Program-made: the position numbers and the translations under genes | Part shown: one piece after another, positions 13,101 to 29,832 of the stretch | Layout of the letters: every line of letters starts with the position of its first letter | Numbering within the stretch: position 1 is the first letter of the stretch | Assembly (NCBI GenBank): GCA_003427395.1 | Contig: BFEA01000823.1 | Span: forward strand, 226,417 to 256,248 | Source of the DNA: Chara braunii | Lineage: Eukaryota; Streptophyta; Charophyceae; Charales; Characeae | Direction: 5' to 3' | Length of the DNA: 29,832 bases | The notes under the pieces: generated by a model | The model's input: only the letters and a program-made list of their open reading frames with translations | Told to the model about the DNA's origin: nothing | Databases searched by the model: none

Positions 13101-15727
13101 CGCTCTTGCAAAAAACAAAAGTGTTTTGAATTTATTATTATTATTTTTGGCAAAATTGTAAAATGTGTCCAGCTGTCGTGTTTTTTCTTTTCTTTTTTAA
13201 CTAGTAGCGTTAAAAAAAAAAACCACTAATAGTGTTTTTAGGGTGATTAGGTGGGCAAGGTGTGCAGCGTGAGGGGTAGCGTTTGAGCGCTCTTGCAAAA
13301 AACAAAAGTGTTTTGAATTTATTATTATTATTTTTGGCAAAATTGTAAAATGTGTCCAGCTGTCGTGTTTTTTCTTTTCTTTTTTAACTAGTAGCGTTAA
13401 AAAAAAAAACCACTAATAGTGTTTTTAGGGTGATTAGGTGGGCAAGGTGTGCAGCGTGAGGGGTAGCGTTTGAGCGCTCTTGCAAAAAACAAAAGTGTTT
13501 TGAATTTATTATTATTATTTTTGGCAAAATTGTAAAATGTGTCCAGCTGTCGTGTTTTTTCTTTTCTTTTTTAACTAGTAGCGTTAAAAAAAAAAACCAC
13601 TAATAGTGTTTTTAGGGTGATTAGGTGGGCAAGGTGTGCAGCGTGAGGGGTAGCGTTTGAGCGCTCTTGCAAAAAACAAAAGTGTTTTGAATTTATTATT
13701 ATTATTTTTGGCAAAATTGTAAAATGTGTCCAGCTGTCGTGTTTTTTCTTTTCTTTTTTAACTAGTAGCGTTAAAAAAAAAAACCACTAATAGTGTTTTT
13801 AGGGTGATTAGGTGGGCAAGGTGTGCAGCGTGAGGGGTAGCGTTTGAGCGCTCTTGCAAAAAACAAAAGTGTTTTGAATTTATTATTATTATTTTTGGCA
13901 AAATTGTAAAATGTGTCCAGCTGTCGTGTTTTTTCTTTTCTTTTTTAACTAGTAGCGTTAAAAAAAAAAACCACTAATAGTGTTTTTAGGGTGATTAGGT
14001 GGGCAAGGTGTGCAGCGTGAGGGGTAGCGTTTGAGCGCTCTTGCAAAAAACAAAAGTGTTTTGAATTTATTATTATTATTTTTGGCAAAATTGTAAAATG
14101 TGTCCAGCTGTCGTGTTTTTTCTTTTCTTTTTTAACTAGTAGCGTTAAAAAAAAAAACCACTAATAGTGTTTTTAGGGTGATTAGGTGGGCAAGGTGTGC
14201 AGCGTGAGGGGTAGCGTTTGAGCGCTCTTGCAAAAAACAAAAGTGTTTTGAATTTATTATTATTATTTTTGGCAAAATTGTAAAATGTGTCCAGCTGTCG
14301 TGTTTTTTCTTTTCTTTTTTAACTAGTAGCGTTAAAAAAAAAAACCACTAATAGTGTTTTTAGGGTGATTAGGTGGGCAAGGTGTGCAGCGTGAGGGGTA
14401 GCGTTTGAGCGCTCTTGCAAAAAACAAAAGTGTTTTGAATTTATTATTATTATTTTTGGCAAAATTGTAAAATGTGTCCAGCTGTCGTGTTTTTTCTTTT
14501 CTTTTTTAACTAGTAGCGTTAAAAAAAAAAACCACTAATAGTGTTTTTAGGGTGATTAGGTGGGCAAGGTGTGCAGCGTGAGGGGTAGCGTTTGAGCGCT
14601 CTTGCAAAAAACAAAAGTGTTTTGAATTTATTATTATTATTTTTGGCAAAATTGTAAAATGTGTCCAGCTGTCGTGTTTTTTCTTTTCTTTTTTAACTAG
14701 TAGCGTTAAAAAAAAAAACCACTAATAGTGTTTTTAGGGTGATTAGGTGGGCAAGGTGTGCAGCGTGAGGGGTAGCGTTTGAGCGCTCTTGCAAAAAACA
14801 AAAGTGTTTTGAATTTATTATTATTATTTTTGGCAAAATTGTAAAATGTGTCCAGCTGTCGTGTTTTTTCTTTTCTTTTTTAACTAGTAGCGTTAAAAAA
14901 AAAAACCACTAATAGTGTTTTTAGGGTGATTAGGTGGGCAAGGTGTGCAGCGTGAGGGGTAGCGTTTGAGCGCTCTTGCAAAAAACAAAAGTGTTTTGAA
15001 TTTATTATTATTATTTTTGGCAAAATTGTAAAATGTGTCCAGCTGTCGTGTTTTTTCTTTTCTTTTTTAACTAGTAGCGTTAAAAAAAAAAACCACTAAT
15101 AGTGTTTTTAGGGTGATTAGGTGGGCAAGGTGTGCAGCGTGAGGGGTAGCGTTTGAGCGCTCTTGCAAAAAACAAAAGTGTTTTGAATTTATTATTATTA
15201 TTTTTGGCAAAATTGTAAAATGTGTCCAGCTGTCGTGTTTTTTCTTTTCTTTTTTAACTAGTAGCGTTAAAAAAAAAAACCACTAATAGTGTTTTTAGGG
15301 TGATTAGGTGGGCAAGGTGTGCAGCGTGAGGGGTAGCGTTTGAGCGCTCTTGCAAAAAACAAAAGTGTTTTGAATTTATTATTATTATTTTTGGCAAAAT
15401 TGTAAAATGTGTCCAGCTGTCGTGTTTTTTCTTTTCTTTTTTAACTAGTAGCGTTAAAAAAAAAAACCACTAATAGTGTTTTTAGGGTGATTAGGTGGGC
15501 AAGGTGTGCAGCGTGAGGGGTAGCGTTTGAGCGCTCTTGCAAAAAACAAAAGTGTTTTGAATTTATTATTATTATTTTTGGCAAAATTGTAAAATGTGTC
15601 CAGCTGTCGTGTTTTTTCTTTTCTTTTTTAACTAGTAGCGTTAAAAAAAAAAACCACTAATAGTGTTTTTAGGGTGATTAGGTGGGCAAGGTGTGCAGCG
15701 TGAGGGGTAGCGTTTGAGCGCTCTTGC
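1121..15727. repeat. 187-bp satellite array, about 78 head-to-tail copies
   Basis: The word AGCGCTCTTGC first occurs at 1131 and last at 15717. The distance is 14,586 bases, exactly 78 x 187, so no net indel accumulates over the array. Every copy I compared is the same, including the homopolymers (A6, A11, T6) and the ATT repeat. The monomer is AT-rich. It holds GAGCGCTC, CAGCTG and ACTAGT palindromes, a CACTA-A-TAGTG near-palindrome, and one TTTTTAGGG word. There is no long open frame. The period is close to nucleosome-repeat length, as in many plant satellites. The last copy ends at CTCTTGC and is followed by GAAAAAAAAAAAG instead of AAAAAAC. Such uniformity means either very recent amplification or an assembly or gap-filling artefact. 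Confidence 0.95.
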
Positions 15728-16011
15728 GAAAAAAAAAAAGAAAAAAAAGAATTCCCGTGGAAGATGTACACGTGGAATAGAGGGGGCTTTGTTTTTGGGT
15801 AAAAAAAACAAGAAAAGGAAAATGTACACGTGGACTCCGGCGCGTTCAACCACGATGTGGATTATCTGCACCTGGACATACGAATGACCAGTTTTGTCCT
15901 TTTGCAAAACTTGCCTAAATGGGCAAGGGAACCGACGTCCAGGGCCCTATCCGTCCTTTAGTAGTTAGATAGATAGATAGATAGATAGATCGTTCGTAGT
16001 ACTTCGTACAG
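15728..16011. repeat. Right flank of the array: simple repeats and a dispersed-repeat copy
   Basis: No gene. It holds an A/G-rich run (15728-15750), two GTACACGTGGA words (near 15767 and 15825), a copy of the TGCACCTGGACAT...GAATGACCAGTTTTGTCC repeat (about 15868-15905) that recurs at 16123, and an (AGAT)n microsatellite at about 15966-15990. Confidence 0.6.
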
Positions 16012-16430
16012 TCTTTTTTTTTTTTTTTTTTTTTTTTTTTGCGCAGTGGCCATGCAAAAAAAAAAGGCATCAAACGGGACCAAACGGGATTACACGGGAT
16101 CAAACGGAACCAAACGGAGAAATTTGCACCTGGACATGCGAATGACCAGTTTTGTCCTTTTGCAAAAAACCTTACCTAAATTGGCATTTTTTTTTTCTTT
16201 TTTTGCGCAGGCGCCATGCTTAAAAAAGAAAAGAAAAAAGAAAGCATCGAACAGGATGAAACCGGAGCAAACAAGATTACACGGAATCAAAAACGGAAAA
16301 CCAAACGGAGAAATGTGGCCCCCGTATTGATCCTCGCAGCGTTATTGGTGTGCATGCATTATCTGCACTTGGACGTGAATTTGCCTGATGTGCATTATCT
16401 GCACCTGGACGTGAAATTGACCCTATAATC
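16012..16430. repeat. Two-copy tandem repeat of about 164 bp plus a 35-bp duplication
   Basis: A poly-T run followed by GCGCAG.GGCCATGC occurs at 16012-16054 and again at about 16189-16219 (GCGCAG at 16041 and 16205, spacing 164). Each is followed by A-rich DNA and by CATC.AAC.GGA and ACCAAACGGAGAAAT words. At the right end CATTATCTGCACYTGGACGTGAA appears twice, about 35 bases apart (near 16358 and 16393). Both copies give A-rich, lysine-rich short open frames on either strand, which I take as by-products of composition. Confidence 0.65.
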
Positions 16431-16508
16431 ACCAGATTCACCCTATATTACTCCTCTCATCATCATGTCCGACGTGTCCTCTATTAGTCCCTTATTTCTG
16501 TTCGCCAC

Positions 16509-16664
16509 CTAGGCTACCAGAGTGGTCCGGGGTCACTTGCCCGGCCGGGCCAAAAAAAAAAAAAAAAAAAAGTTTTAAAATTTATTTTTTATTTTATATT
16601 TGGTGAGGAATTTCGATGTGACCCTGAGGCAAAAGTTGTTCAGTTTAGTTTTCTGCATAACATA
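16509..16664. mobile_element. Second copy of the hAT-like MITE, truncated by the gap
   Basis: CTAGGCTACCAGAGTGG opens the element, in the same orientation as the copy at 369. It shares CACTTGCCCG.CCGGGCC, an A-run, TTTTAAAATTTATTTTTTATTTTA-type AT sequence, TTTCGATGT, GAGGCAAAAGTTGTTCAGTTTA and TTCTGCATA, the same blocks in the same order. The preceding octamer is TTCGCCAC, which would be the target duplication. The right terminus is not seen because an N run starts at 16665, and the sequence resuming at 16779 is a CT microsatellite. Confidence 0.75.
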
Positions 16665-16778
16665 NNNNNNNNNNNNNNNNNNNNNNNNNNNNNNNNNNNN
16701 NNNNNNNNNNNNNNNNNNNNNNNNNNNNNNNNNNNNNNNNNNNNNNNNNNNNNNNNNNNNNNNNNNNNNNNNNNNNNN
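16665..16778. other. Assembly gap (114 N)
   Basis: A run of 114 N separates the truncated MITE from the CT-rich DNA that precedes the first visible purH exon. The true size is unknown, so upstream purH exons could be missing from this place. Confidence 1.
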
Positions 16779-16847
16779 CCCTCCCTCTCTCTCTCTCTCT
16801 ATTATTGTGCTCAAGATGGCGAATTCTGTGTTGTTTGGTGTTTGTAG

Positions 16848-29720
<12,873 letters not shown>

Positions 29721-29781
29721 GTAAGTTTCCAGATTAAGTAAAAAATTTCACCATGAAACTCTCTGACAATTAACACAAGCG

Positions 29782-29787
<6 letters not shown>

Positions 29788-29832
<45 letters not shown>
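29788..29832. repeat. Poly-T run at the window edge (intron 11)
   Basis: At least 45 consecutive T run to the end of the window, inside the intron that follows purH exon 11. The run may mark a contig end or a hard-to-sequence site. Confidence 0.9.

Noticed and set aside
1121-15727. CRISPR-like regular repeat array
   Set aside because: Units are contiguous 187-bp copies with no unique spacers, and the genome is eukaryotic. It is a tandem satellite.
1121-15727. Telomeric repeat, from the TTTTTAGGG word in each monomer
   Set aside because: The word occurs once per 187 bases and is not tandem, so it gives no telomere support.

Overview
The window comes from a large, repeat-rich eukaryotic nuclear genome. 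It carries one recognisable protein-coding gene on the + strand: most of a plant/bacterial-type bifunctional purine-biosynthesis gene, purH (AICAR formyltransferase / IMP cyclohydrolase). The gene is split into 11 visible exons between 16848 and 29720. The conceptual protein most resembles plant-type PurH (for example the segments [15 protein letters not shown] and EFRSPTDGETRMFYE). Introns are GT-AG with one GC-AG. The AT-rich intergenic DNA, many microsatellites and MITE-like elements suggest a streptophyte, perhaps a charophyte alga or early land plant. The lineage is an inference from remembered family similarity; no search was run.

Layout. 1-1120: AT-rich DNA with a diverged satellite monomer and a complete hAT-like MITE with an 8-bp target duplication. 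1121-15727: a head-to-tail array of about 78 copies of a 187-bp satellite, with no differences that I could see. 15728-16664: short repeats and the left part of a second copy of the same MITE, cut by a 114-base N gap (16665-16778). 16848-29720: purH exons separated by introns filled with micro- and minisatellites, MITEs, a tRNA-derived SINE candidate, a U6 snRNA retropseudogene and a long inverted repeat. The window ends in a poly-T run inside intron 11.

The exons give 509 whole codons. They cover the IMP cyclohydrolase (MGS-like) domain and almost all of the AICAR formyltransferase domain. The 5' end, with any organelle transit peptide, lies in the gap or further upstream. The last roughly 45-50 residues lie beyond the right edge. 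All phases agree at every junction. An 87-nt exon (exon 6) is the exception in character: it follows a GC donor, has a multiple-of-three length, and encodes a linker I do not recognise, so it looks like a possible cassette exon.

Two things bear on assembly quality. A back-to-back pair of Tn5/Nextera mosaic ends (27629-27665) sits in intron 9, which marks unremoved mate-pair junction adapter. The satellite array is too uniform to accept its copy number without checking. No novel defence, mobile or biosynthetic system was found. The interest lies in repeat biology, splicing and these assembly signals.
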